A DNA stretch of 64,000 nt, from positions 62,001-126,000 of the forward strand of contig JBMYRH010000001.1 in the NCBI GenBank assembly GCA_049602155.1. Reading direction: 5' to 3'. Origin of the DNA: JBMYRH01 sp049602155 (GTDB lineage Bacteria; Myxococcota_A; UBA9042; PHBI01; JBMYRH01). The translations under genes were made by a program, and so were the position numbers. Below are positions 22,339 through 32,400 of this stretch, one piece after another. Each line of letters starts with the position of its first letter. The first letter of the stretch is position 1. A model generated the notes under the pieces. The model searched no databases. It was not told where the DNA came from and worked only from the letters and a program-made list of their open reading frames with translations.

Positions 22339-24896
22339 TGGACCTCGATGTCGTAAGGGAGACGTGCCTGCACATGCCCGTCTTGGAGGGATGCCAGGGC
22401 GGCAAGCATACGCTGAATAGGCTCAAGCGCCTTGGGAATCGACAGACTCACGTCAGAAGAGAGACCCAGGGCACCGCCCAAGAGCACGGCGATCTTCTGC
22501 ATCAGGCCGGGTTGAGGCCCGTATCCAAGGTCGAGCGCCTCCCGCGGATCGATCCCCGCGAGCTCTCGCACAGCGGCCACGGCGTCCCAAAGTGAACCCT
22601 CACTGTCGACCAAGTTGAGCGCCATCGCGCGCTCCCCCAAGTAGACCCGACCCCGTGCCCGCGCTTCGGCCGTCTCGACCTTCATCTTCCTCGCCTCGGC
22701 GACGTGGCCCACGAAGAGGTCGTAGTACGCCTTTAAGCGGTCCTTCGCGACCGCCTGCTCTTCCTCCGTCCACGGTCGATGAGAGCCCTGAGCATCCGCG
22801 CGAGGGGTGGTCTTCTCTGTCCGCGTAGTCACGCCGACACGGTCGTAGAGCTGACTGAGGTCGACCTTGCCTGTGAAGATCCCGATGCTCCCCGTGATGC
22901 TGAGCGGAGTCGAGAGGATGCGCTGCGCTCCACAGGCTAAGTAGTAGCCGCCGCTGGCTGCGAAGTCCCCAAAGCTGACGACGACTGGCTTGCGCTCCCG
23001 AGCCTTCACCAGCACACGGTGCATCCGCTCGCTAGCCACGACGGAACCACCTGGGCTTGAGACCCGCACCACGATGCCCACCACATCGCGATCGTTGACT
23101 GCGCGCTCAATGGCTTCCTTGAAGTCCTCCTCTCCGGTGGTCGCCCCAAAGATAGGGAGCTTGAAGGGCTGACTGCGGCCGTCGACGATCGTCCCTACGA
23201 CAGGGACAATGGCAACACGCCGCGGGCTGCGCCAACGCCGCCATGCGCGAGGCGACGGTCGGTACCCCTCGATGATCGTGACCCGGCGACCTAAGTCGTC
23301 ACTCAATGCGTCGTTCAAAGCGTCGTCATGCACCACGCGATCGATCATCCTCTGCGTATGCGCCATGGTCATCGTCTGCGGCCCCGAGGCCAACACAGCG
23401 TCCAACGCCTTGGGATCCACCTTGCGCCCCTGGCCAACGGCTTCACGCCAATGGCGATCGAAGATGTTGAGCATCTCGCGCGTTTGCTCGGTGGCGGGCT
23501 CTGAGGGCCCTGTCTGCGTCAGTGGCTCTGAGGCTGACTTGTACTCGGACCACTTCACGAACTGCGCCTGAACCCCCAGCTTATCCAGCAGCCCCTTCAG
23601 ATAGGTGTGAGTCACCGCCAAGCCGGTGAGCATCAGGCCACCAGCCGGGTGCAGATAGATGCGTTCGGCGACCGAGGCCAAGTACATCGACCGCATGTCT
23701 CCCCACACCATGCGGGCTGTCACCGACTTACCCGCCGCCTTCAGGCGCTTAATGGCCTCACGCAGCTCCCAAGTCTGTCCCCACAGAGGGGCGCTCCGGA
23801 TATCAAGCAAGACCCCTTCTACAGTGTCGTCGTGGGCCATCATGTCGAGCAAGACAAGCCAGTACCCAAAGGGCAGCGTGTCAGGGCTCAGGAGCTCGAC
23901 ATTGCGGCGCTCCGCGATCGGCCCCGAGATGGGGATCTTCACGACGCGGCCCCCGGGCTCGTAGAGCGAGGGCTTGGTCTCTGTGGTGACCGTCACGAGG
24001 CCACCGATACTCATACTGCGCTCACCGCCGCTGGTCGCAGGATCACGGCGGTCCACCGTCACGGCAGCGCTTAGGAGCCCTTGCTGGAAGGCCACATAGC
24101 CGCCCCAGGTCATCATGTCGGCCTGCCCTGGAGACTGACCGTAGCGCCCATAGCCCGCGACGACGACGCCGGGCACAGGCATGATCCGCAGCGTCCCACC
24201 GGCTAACCAAGTCGGCTCATCCTCGACGCTCACTTGCCCCTCGATCCCGAAGGTCACCCGCTCGGTACCAGGTCGCAACCCGACCCCGAGCGACAGCATC
24301 GGCGCCAAGGACGACGCGCCGTAGTCGGGGGAATTCAAGCGCTCTGCGCCGAAGGAGAGAGAGAGGGCGCGGACTGGGCGGTAGGTCATGCTCAGCGCCA
24401 CGCTACTGTAATCAAGCGCCGCGGCCTCCTCGGGCTCGCCCGCATCTACATCTGTGAACGGCTCAGGGGTCGGCCCGTACAGCTCCATGTACCGGAGCCC
24501 TAGCGACACGCTGCTCAGGGCGCGCCAGGCGACCGCCAGGTCCATGCGGTGCGTCCCCCGATCAAAGGCGCCCACCTCGCCGACGTACGAGTATCCGCCG
24601 CCGAGCCCAATGGGCCCTAGGCGCACGGCACCGAGGGTCGTAATCCCGTCCAGCGGCTCGCCACCAAGGACACTCGTCGAGAACCCAAGCCCCAACCCAG
24701 CGCCCTCCAAGAACCCGAGCCCGGCAGCATGGTTAAGCACCGACTCGACCCCGCTCTGCTCCGGGGCAAAGGTCCACGGCAGCCGGACGCCCTGAGGTGC
24801 GCTGTCGCTCGGCGCGGCGTACGCCGGGGCGCCCATCACCACGAGGAGACAGGAGAGCAGGATAAAAATGCGAGACAGAGTGGCCATCTCCCCCAT
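22335..24896 (-). CDS. sppA: SppA-type signal peptide peptidase with N-terminal beta-rich domain
   Basis: The 853-residue protein starts with a signal peptide (about 1-28, ending AYAA). Residues 35-310 are beta-rich, with a run of amphipathic strands of 8-12 residues split by Gly/Asp turns, as in an outer-membrane barrel. Residues 315-540 are the first S49 domain, with the catalytic lysine K453 in SEYKSASEPLT. Residues 560-800 are the second, with the nucleophile S648 in FAASGGYYLA. The Ser-Lys pair is therefore intact. Known SppA proteins are inner-membrane or cytosolic and lack the beta domain. The start is ATG 24896 (AGGGGGG upstream); ATG 24887 is also possible. Coupled to tgt by ATGA. 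Confidence 0.9.
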   Translation of the reverse strand: MGEMATLSRIFILLSCLLVVMGAPAYAAPSDSAPQGVRLPWTFAPEQSGVESVLNHAAGLGFLEGAGLGLGFSTSVLGGEPLDGITTLGAVRLGPIGLGGGYSYVGEVGAFDRGTHRMDLAVAWRALSSVSLGLRYMELYGPTPEPFTDVDAGEPEEAAALDYSSVALSMTYRPVRALSLSFGAERLNSPDYGASSLAPMLSLGVGLRPGTERVTFGIEGQVSVEDEPTWLAGGTLRIMPVPGVVVAGYGRYGQSPGQADMMTWGGYVAFQQGLLSAAVTVDRRDPATSGGERSMSIGGLVTVTTETKPSLYEPGGRVVKIPISGPIAERRNVELLSPDTLPFGYWLVLLDMMAHDDTVEGVLLDIRSAPLWGQTWELREAIKRLKAAGKSVTARMVWGDMRSMYLASVAERIYLHPAGGLMLTGLAVTHTYLKGLLDKLGVQAQFVKWSEYKSASEPLTQTGPSEPATEQTREMLNIFDRHWREAVGQGRKVDPKALDAVLASGPQTMTMAHTQRMIDRVVHDDALNDALSDDLGRRVTIIEGYRPSPRAWRRWRSPRRVAIVPVVGTIVDGRSQPFKLPIFGATTGEEDFKEAIERAVNDRDVVGIVVRVSSPGGSVVASERMHRVLVKARERKPVVVSFGDFAASGGYYLACGAQRILSTPLSITGSIGIFTGKVDLSQLYDRVGVTTRTEKTTPRADAQGSHRPWTEEEQAVAKDRLKAYYDLFVGHVAEARKMKVETAEARARGRVYLGERAMALNLVDSEGSLWDAVAAVRELAGIDPREALDLGYGPQPGLMQKIAVLLGGALGLSSDVSLSIPKALEPIQRMLAALASLQDGHVQARLPYDIEVQ

Positions 24897-25008
24897 GATA
24901 GGGGTTGCCCCCCTTGACCGAAACCCCTTCCGCGCGCATAGGTTTCCAGAAGCCGAGCGCAACGCGCTCGCACCGACATCGCATCACGCTCCAACGAGCG
25001 GAGGTTTC

Positions 25009-25866
25009 ATGAACGCCCACGTCATCGACGTCACCGAGAGCACCTTTCAAGATCAGGTCGTCCAGGCCTGCATGACCGCGCCGGTCATCATCGACTTCTG
25101 GGCGGAATGGTGTGGCCCGTGCAAACAGCTCGGCCCTATCCTTGAGGACTTCGCTGCCCAATACGGCGGGGCGTTCACGTTGGCGAAGATCGACGTGGAT
25201 AAGAATCCACAGTTGGCGGCCTATTTTCAGGCGCAGTCCATCCCGATGGTCCTGGCCCTGTTTCAGGGTCAAGTCGTCTCATCGTTCTCAGGGGCTCAGC
25301 CAAAGAGCAACGTGAAGCAGTTCATCGATGAAGTCCTCAAGCGCTGCGGCGTCGAGGCCCCGCCCGCCGAAGAGGGAGCGCCGACCGACCCCGTCGAGGC
25401 GGAAGCCTACTGGCGCGCAAAGGTCGCCGCGGACGCCGAAGATGGCGCGCCCCTCCTGGAGCTCGGCCGCCTGCTCCTGATGCAAGGTCGGGACGAGGAG
25501 GCCCGAGAGACCCTCGGCAAAGTGACCGCACGCATGAACGAGTACACCGCCGCTCAAGCTGCCCTCAGCCTCAGCGACCTGCTGAAGGACGTGCAGGCGG
25601 CGGGCGGTGAAGCGATGGTCCGCGATCGACGCGGGATGAACCCGGAGGACCATGAGGCCGCCTACTTGGTCGCCTGCACCGACGGTGTCCGAGGCAACTT
25701 TGCAGCAGCTCTGGACATCCTGGTCACGCTCTTTGGGACCCGGGGCATCGATCCCGACCTGAAGACCAAGGTCCGAGAGGCCTCATCCACCATCTTCGAG
25801 GTCGCTGGACGCGGCGATGAGACCGTCGAGATGCTCCGTCGGAAGCTCACTCGTTTGCTCTTCTAG
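25009..25866 (+). CDS. CnoX-like thioredoxin-TPR chaperedoxin
   Basis: The 285 residues join a thioredoxin domain (1-110) to a TPR-rich C-terminal half (about 130-285), the YbbN/CnoX layout. CnoX protects proteins from oxidative aggregation and hands them to GroEL in the cytoplasm. The active site is WAEWCGPCKQLGP, a full CxxC as in alphaproteobacterial CnoX, rather than the SxxC of E. coli. So it may also act as a reductase. There is no signal peptide. GGAG ends 6 nt before ATG 25009, and the start lies 112 bp from the divergent sppA. Convergent with argS 23 bp downstream. Confidence 0.88.
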   Translation: MNAHVIDVTESTFQDQVVQACMTAPVIIDFWAEWCGPCKQLGPILEDFAAQYGGAFTLAKIDVDKNPQLAAYFQAQSIPMVLALFQGQVVSSFSGAQPKSNVKQFIDEVLKRCGVEAPPAEEGAPTDPVEAEAYWRAKVAADAEDGAPLLELGRLLLMQGRDEEARETLGKVTARMNEYTAAQAALSLSDLLKDVQAAGGEAMVRDRRGMNPEDHEAAYLVACTDGVRGNFAAALDILVTLFGTRGIDPDLKTKVREASSTIFEVAGRGDETVEMLRRKLTRLLF

Positions 25867-25889
25867 CGTCGCCTCGCGCGCCCTGCGCC

Positions 25890-27620
25890 CTACATGCGGC
25901 CCGGGACGGGGATGTTCAGGCACTCCAAGCCAATCTCGAGCGCCCGCGCTGTCGCCGCGCACAGCGCCAAGCGCGAGTGACGGACAGCATCGGATTCGGC
26001 GCCGAGCACCTTGCACTTGGCGTAGAACGGGTTGTACTTCCGCGACAGCCCGTAGAGGTAATCGCAGATGACATGCGGACGGAGGTTCCTGTCGACTCGG
26101 TCGAGAGCATCCCCAAGCTTGAGCAGCTCCTTGGCGAGCTCGATCTCCTCGGTCATCTCGAGCACTAGAGGGGCGCCGTCCGGGACGAAGGCATGACCAA
26201 AGCGCTCTTCATGGGCTCGGAAGATCGAGCGGATGCGCACCAACGTATACTGAAGATACGGGCCCGTGTTGCCGTCGGCGGCCAGGAGCTTGTCCCAATC
26301 GAAGCGGTAGTCCGTGGCGAGGTTCGGCGACAGGTCGGCGTACTTGACCGCGCCAATGCCGACCTCGCTCGCGATAGTGCGCTGCGTGTCCTCGGACTCC
26401 TCGGGCCACTTCTCTTGAACGAGAGGCAGGATGCGCGCCTCCGCCTCGTCTAGCAGAGAGGCGAGCGTGATCGTCCCGCCATCACGGGTACGGAACGGAC
26501 GCCCATCATTGCCGAGCATCATCCCGAAGCCCACGTGATCCATGGCGCAGGTCACGCCGCGGCGGCGAGCCGTCTCGAAGAGCTGACGGAAGTGCAGCGA
26601 CTGGCGTACGTCCACGACGTAGATCATCTGATCCGGGCTGTAAGACTCCATCCGGTAATCGATCGTCGCCAGATCCGTCGTCGCATAGAGGAACGCGCCG
26701 TCCCTCTTGCGGACCAAGAAGGGCTTATCAGCGAGCTGCTCAATATCCTCAAAGAAGACCGCGATAGCGCCATCACTCTCACGGGCGAGCCCGGCCTCGA
26801 TGAGGCTCTCGACCACGCCGGGCAGTCGAGGGTGATAAAAGCTCTCACCGTGCCACGAGGTGAAGGAGACGTTGAGGCGCGCGTAGATCGACTCCGCATC
26901 GGCACGAGAGATGGCCACAAACCGATCCCACAAGGCCTTGCGCTCGACATCACCGCCCTGCAAAGCAGCCAGCTCAGCGCGGCACGCTTCGCCGATGGCT
27001 TCATCCCCTCGGGAGGCCTCACTGCCGAGCTTGTAGAGGCGCTCGAGTTCGCCGACCGGATCGGCGGCCAACGCCTCCTCATCAGCGTGGCGCGCCCACG
27101 CCCACAGGAGGATGCCAAACTGAGTGCCCCAGTCACCGATGTGGTTATCTCCGATGACCTCATGGCCCAAGAAACGTAGCGTGCGAGCTAGGGCATCGCC
27201 GATGATCGTGGAGCGCAAATGGCCCACATGCATTCGCTTCGCGACGTTGGGGCTGGAGTAGTCGATAACGACTGTCCGTGGCTTCGCGACGGGCGTGACG
27301 CCCAGGCGCGGGTCAGCCGAGGCGGTCCCGAGGTGCTCTGCGATCCACGCTGGGGCTAAGCGCAGGTTGATGAACCCAGGCCCTGCGATCTCGGGCTCTA
27401 GGCACATCCCCTCGGTGTCGAGCGCGGCCAGCACCTTCTCCGCGAGCTGTCTGGGGTTCGCCTTGGCGATCTTGGCCAAGGGTAAGACGCCGTTGATCTG
27501 GTAATCACCGAAGCGAGCGTTTGTGCTCTCGCGCACATCCGGATCGGCGTCCAAGTCCAAGGCTGCCTTTATCGCGCGCCTGGCCATGTCTTCGAGCGTC
27601 GTCAGCAATCGCCCCGCCAC
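25890..27620 (-). CDS. argS: Arginyl-tRNA synthetase
   Basis: Charges tRNA-Arg. The 576 residues show the N-terminal additional domain (1-115, FGDYQINGVLPLAK) and the class I core. Its HIGH-type signature is NVAKRMHVGHLRSTIIGD. The KMSK-equivalent loop is GNDGRPFRTRDGGT, typical of E. coli-like ArgS, which lacks a canonical KMSKS. The DALR anticodon-binding domain fills the C-terminus, ending near LECLNIPVPGRM. The length matches the family (about 577). ATG 27620 follows an AGGTG-type ribosome site. Confidence 0.97.
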   Translation of the reverse strand: MAGRLLTTLEDMARRAIKAALDLDADPDVRESTNARFGDYQINGVLPLAKIAKANPRQLAEKVLAALDTEGMCLEPEIAGPGFINLRLAPAWIAEHLGTASADPRLGVTPVAKPRTVVIDYSSPNVAKRMHVGHLRSTIIGDALARTLRFLGHEVIGDNHIGDWGTQFGILLWAWARHADEEALAADPVGELERLYKLGSEASRGDEAIGEACRAELAALQGGDVERKALWDRFVAISRADAESIYARLNVSFTSWHGESFYHPRLPGVVESLIEAGLARESDGAIAVFFEDIEQLADKPFLVRKRDGAFLYATTDLATIDYRMESYSPDQMIYVVDVRQSLHFRQLFETARRRGVTCAMDHVGFGMMLGNDGRPFRTRDGGTITLASLLDEAEARILPLVQEKWPEESEDTQRTIASEVGIGAVKYADLSPNLATDYRFDWDKLLAADGNTGPYLQYTLVRIRSIFRAHEERFGHAFVPDGAPLVLEMTEEIELAKELLKLGDALDRVDRNLRPHVICDYLYGLSRKYNPFYAKCKVLGAESDAVRHSRLALCAATARALEIGLECLNIPVPGRM

Positions 27621-27738
27621 GTGTCACCTCCAAGGATCCAGTGCTCGGTTGAGGGGGGGGACGCTACACCATCTGCTTGGCCAGGAGCTAGACGAGATAT
27701 AAAGACCTGACCAGGCGGACGGGGATACCCGCCGCTTG

Positions 27739-27757
27739 GCCCCACGTCCTCTGGGGC
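27739..27757 (-). terminator. Possible weak terminator after OmpA/TSP3 gene
   Basis: GCCCCA and TGGGGC pair around a 7-nt loop, one base past the stop codon at 27759 on the minus strand. No U tract follows in the reading direction, so termination would be Rho-assisted at best. Confidence 0.3.
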
Positions 27758-27758
27758 G

Positions 27759-29483
27759 CTAGTCCTGCTCAGTCACGTAGAGACGGACGCGTTCATTCAA
27801 CGAAATGTTGGCCTTGTCCGTGGTGTCTGCAGCCGGCTCAGCCCCGCCCACAGCACGGATGACCAAGCGGCGCGGTTGCACGCCCTCGATCACCATGAAC
27901 TCGAGCACGTTCTGGGCCCTCAACAACGCGGCCTCGACCAACTTCGTGTCCACGGCGACCCGCTCCGCTGAACCACGCTTCGACGTGTGGACATCGATGC
28001 GCACGCGCTTCAGCTCTGGGCGGTCGATGATGTAGCGGGCTGCCGCCCGGAGGATCTTATGTGATCCCGGCAAGAGCACATGGCTGTCGGGATCAAAGCG
28101 CACGGCACCGTCGAGGGTGATCCGTGAATCATCCTGCTCGATGCCCTCGTAATCCGGACACCCATCTTCGTCGAGGTAGCCGTTAGGGGACTCCGGCTGG
28201 AAAGGACACGCATCATCCGCATCTAAGATGCCATCACGGTCGTTGTCCGGATCGGGACAACCATCGCCGTCCTGATACTCGTCAAGATCCTCGGCGTCGT
28301 TGCGACATCGGTCCTCAGTGTCCGGGATCGTGTCGCCATCGTTGTCCCAATCACGGCAGCCATCCTCGTCATCGAATTGATCGAAGTCCTCCGCCTCCGA
28401 AGGGCACTCGTCATTGATGTCCAAGAAGCCGTCTTCGTCGTTATCTGGATCGGGGCACCCATCGAGGTCTTGGAAGCCGTCCTGATCCTCGGGGAGGGTC
28501 AAGCACGCGTCATCCTCATCAGCGACGCCGTCGTCATCCCCATCCGAGGTCGCCGTGAAGCTGTAGCGCACGTCTCCAAAAACTCGGAACTTGCTGGTCC
28601 CATATCCTGCAAAGAGTGGCGTGCCACCGCCACCACCGACCGTCATCGAGACGCCGGACTCATGGGCCCAACGCACCGCGCCGATCGCCTCCATCGAGGT
28701 CGCGTTGTCGTCGCCAAATGGATCCATCAGGGGCGTTCGTACATACGCCTCACCCAGCACCGCGAGGCCACCGTAGATGTCGACCTCACCCCCCAAGCCC
28801 AACATCATCTCGTGATCCAGCTCCAACGAATTGAGCTTCACAGGCTCCGCGCGGGCGTAGACCCCCGTGTTGAGCGTGATGGTCATCGGGCCGGCATAGA
28901 AGTCATTCACGATGCGGCCACCGCCGCCGAGGCCGTTACCCACGACGGCCTCTTCATCCGCGGTCGGGATCGTCATCTCACCGACAAGGGCGAGCCCGTA
29001 GACGTTGTTTCGGTATAAGAGCCCTTTAACGCTGGTGCGCAGCTCACCGACCTGAAAACCGGCTGTCTCTCCGGCTCCGCTGTATTTGTAGGTCGCGCCT
29101 TGACCCTCAAGGACGAGCGGCATCGCCACACCGATTTGAAGGTGATCCAGGGCGGTAAACCCGACCAAGAGCTCCCCCATGACGCGGCTTTGGACGGTCT
29201 GCTCGTTGAACGTGCGCCCGTAGGCGTCGGTCGCCGCGAAGCTCAAGGGTGAGTCGGTGTAGTGGGCTCCAAAGGCGACGGTGACACCTAGCTTTCCTTC
29301 GGCGCGCGCAGTCGACAAGGTCAACAGGTCACCTTGGAAGACGGCGGGTTGGTAGAGGATCGGGTTGACGGTGGCGACCTCAGCGGACGCCGGCATCACT
29401 GCAGTACAGGCGACGCAGATCGTCAGGATCGACAGCAGCCATCCTGGACGGCCGCGTCGCGCGCTAGTTTTAACAGGGCTCAT
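27759..29483 (-). CDS. OmpA-family protein with thrombospondin type 3 repeats
   Basis: The 574-residue protein has a signal peptide (about 1-34, PASAE) and a beta-barrel-like N-terminal half (about 40-325). Four Asp-rich TSP type 3 units of about 36 residues follow (pattern DNDxDGxxDxxDxCP with paired Cys), which bind calcium in known cases. The OmpA-like C-terminal domain (about 465-574) has FDPDSHVLL, LLRAQNV and RLVIRAVGG. In the peptidoglycan-binding loop the usual HTDxxG reads HTSKRG, so the meso-DAP-contact Asp is replaced, while the Arg in RAxxV is kept. It lies 13 bp after the giant Cys-repeat gene, same strand, and should be cotranscribed with it. Confidence 0.92.
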   Translation of the reverse strand: MSPVKTSARRGRPGWLLSILTICVACTAVMPASAEVATVNPILYQPAVFQGDLLTLSTARAEGKLGVTVAFGAHYTDSPLSFAATDAYGRTFNEQTVQSRVMGELLVGFTALDHLQIGVAMPLVLEGQGATYKYSGAGETAGFQVGELRTSVKGLLYRNNVYGLALVGEMTIPTADEEAVVGNGLGGGGRIVNDFYAGPMTITLNTGVYARAEPVKLNSLELDHEMMLGLGGEVDIYGGLAVLGEAYVRTPLMDPFGDDNATSMEAIGAVRWAHESGVSMTVGGGGGTPLFAGYGTSKFRVFGDVRYSFTATSDGDDDGVADEDDACLTLPEDQDGFQDLDGCPDPDNDEDGFLDINDECPSEAEDFDQFDDEDGCRDWDNDGDTIPDTEDRCRNDAEDLDEYQDGDGCPDPDNDRDGILDADDACPFQPESPNGYLDEDGCPDYEGIEQDDSRITLDGAVRFDPDSHVLLPGSHKILRAAARYIIDRPELKRVRIDVHTSKRGSAERVAVDTKLVEAALLRAQNVLEFMVIEGVQPRRLVIRAVGGAEPAADTTDKANISLNERVRLYVTEQD

Positions 29484-29496
29484 GACGTCATCGACC

Positions 29497-32400
29497 TCAG
29501 TTGATCACACAGTTCCAATCGAACACGACGTCATCAATGATGACGCCTCCGCCTCCGTTACCGGACGCGTTCAATGTCTCGACGGTGAAGCCGAGCTCCA
29601 CGCTCGATCCCTCGTAAGTGTTGCCCAGGCTCACCTGTCCCTCCAGGAAATCGCCTCCTGTGCTCTCACAAGGCGTCGGCTCACCAAATTGGGAGCCCTC
29701 CAAGCGGACCAAGTAATCCACTTGAGCGCCGTTCACCGTGATGGCGAAGGTCTGATGCTCACACCCATTCTGCTCGAAGTCAGCGCGGATTCGGAATCGG
29801 ACGTTGAGGGCCTTGGCCCCAAAGGGGACGTCGACTTCAGGCAGCAGCGCCGTGGCGAGCCAGGCGCCGCCAGAGTCATCCATGAACCCTGTGTCCGGGT
29901 TCACCGCGTGCAAGCCATACGGTGGTGACGTCGTATGGGCCCCCGTCGCCAGCCAAGTCGCCTCATTTCCACTGGAAGTGATGGTCCAAGCGGCGAGCCC
30001 TGACTCATCGATTGAGAACGCTGGATCTTGGACGGGTACGCCCAAGCACTGCCCGGACACACAATGGTCGTTCGTCGTGCAGTTCTGCGAGTCCGTGCAC
30101 ACCCCTGAGGCGTGCTGGGCCAGGCACCCCTCAGAGGGGACACAGATCTGCTCTTGGCAGGCCGAAGCCACGTTCGGGCACTCGACGACATCCCCCACAC
30201 AGGCGCCGGCTTGGCAGCTGTCGTCGGTGGTGCACAAGCTGTCGTCGTCACAGGCCGAACCGTCATCCGCCAAGGTCTCCACGCAGGCGCCCTCGACGCA
30301 GGCGTAAGACGCACACGCTTCATCCTCCTGACACGTGACTGCAGAGCCTTCATCTCGAACGCAGCGGCTGGTGAACAGGTCGCAGGTGTAGGTCCCAGTG
30401 CACGGATCGCCGAGGCTATCGCAGTTGGTCGGATCGCCATCGGGGCAGAGACAGAAGCTCTCCGTGTTGGTGGTCGTACAGCCGCCTGCACCGTCGCACT
30501 TGGTGATCGTGCAGATATCCCCATCGTCACACGGTGAACCGAAGGTCAGGTTGTTGTTGCGGCAGCCTTCTCCTGGCACGCAGATGTCGTTGGTGCAGGA
30601 GTTGCCATCGTCGCAGTTGTTCGTCACACCTTGGCAGACACCAGAGACACAGACGTCATCCTTGGTGCACGGGTTCCCGTCATCGCAAGGCCCTGCGAAC
30701 ACGTCATGAACACAGCCGAAGTCAGCGTCACAATGGTCAAATGTGCAGCTGTCGGTGTCTGTACAATCAACCGCTGTGCCGCCACAGCTTCCCGCGGTGC
30801 AGACATCGTCGGCGGTGCAGAGGTCACCGTCGTTGCAGCTCGTGCCATCCGGTCGAGCCGCGGACTCACACAGCCCGGTCTCAGGCACGCAGCTCGTCGC
30901 GAAGCAACCTGACGGATCCTGCTCACAGACCACCACGGAGGCTGGGTTCAGCACACATTGCCCAACCCGACAGACGTAGTCACCGTGGCACAGGTTCTCA
31001 GCCACTCCGACACACTCAGCGTCGGTCGTGCATCCGCAGAGCGCCTCATCGCCCGATTCACAGAGCCCCTCTTGGCAGGTGTCGGCACCGTTGCAGGCGT
31101 CGCGGTCATCACAGGGCTCTCCGTTGTTGAGCGAGATGTTCTGACAGGCGCCCGTGTCAGCATGGCAGCTATCAGAGGTGCAAGGATCACCGTCGTCACA
31201 ATCCTTTGGTGAACCCGCACATGCGCCGTCCAAGCAGCGGTCGTAGTCCGTGCAGAGATCTCCATCATCACATCCAGTGCTGGATGGCAGGGTCTCGATG
31301 GTGCAGCCCGGATTCTCTGGATCACAGACGCCGACGTAGCACGCTGGATCGCCCTCCACCCCCTCGGGCTCACAGAGGATGACACTCGTCTCGTCGAAGA
31401 CGCAGGTCCCGGCGTCACAGCTCCAGGTCCCGTTACACGCATCTCCGTCGTCAAAGATCTCGCAATCAGAGAAGTCGGTGCACCCACCACAGAGGTCGGT
31501 CACGCTTGTCCCCCCACAGTTGCCGCCAGCGCAGTAAGTCCCAAGGGTGCACGGATCGCCATCGTCACAGGGACCAAAGACTGGGATGTGCAGACACCCT
31601 TCGAGGGCAGAGCAGACATCCTCTGTGCAGCTGTTGTCGTCTTCACAGGGGATGGACTCTCCCTGGCAAGCGCCGGCTACGCAGATGTCATTCACGGTGC
31701 ACGCATTGGTGTCGCTACAGCTCGTACCCTCGGCGCGCTCGGAGAAGCCGCATTGTCCACTCTCTGGCAGGCAACGGTAGTCCTCACAGTCGTCCGGCGT
31801 GCTGTCATTACACGTGATGATTGGGGTGCCGATGCATGCACCTGAGTTGTTGCATGTGTCGTTGATCGTGCATGCACCGTCGGCGTCCTCGCAGGCGGTC
31901 CCCTCCGGCCTCGTGCTCGCGCTGCACGCGCCCGTGCTCGGCTCACATGCGAAGTCGACGCAGTCATACGGGTTCGGGTCAAAGCAGCTGACCGCTGAGC
32001 TCTCATCGATGAAGCAGCGCCCTGTCTCTAGGTTGCATGCGTGCTGAGGTGCGCAGAGGTCCGAGTCATCGTTAAAGTCCTCGCAGTCGCTGTCGGAGTC
32101 ACAGTCGCACTTGTCCGTGCCGCAGCCGCCTTCGAAGCACACGTTCGGCGATGTACACCAATCGTCGTCGGTGCACGGCGTGAAGTTCGGCGCAGGGGTT
32201 GTCTCGCACTCCCCCAAGTTGCAGGTGTCGATGGTGCAGTCGTCTCCGTCGTCGCACACCATATCGGAGCCTGCACAGGTCACGAAGCTCCCAGCGGAGA
32301 CGCAGGAGTCTTCTACCGTGCAGGGGTCATTGTCATCGCACGGCGTGCCCGCGGGCGACGTCTGCTGCTGACACTGACCGTTGGCTGGGTTGCACTCATT

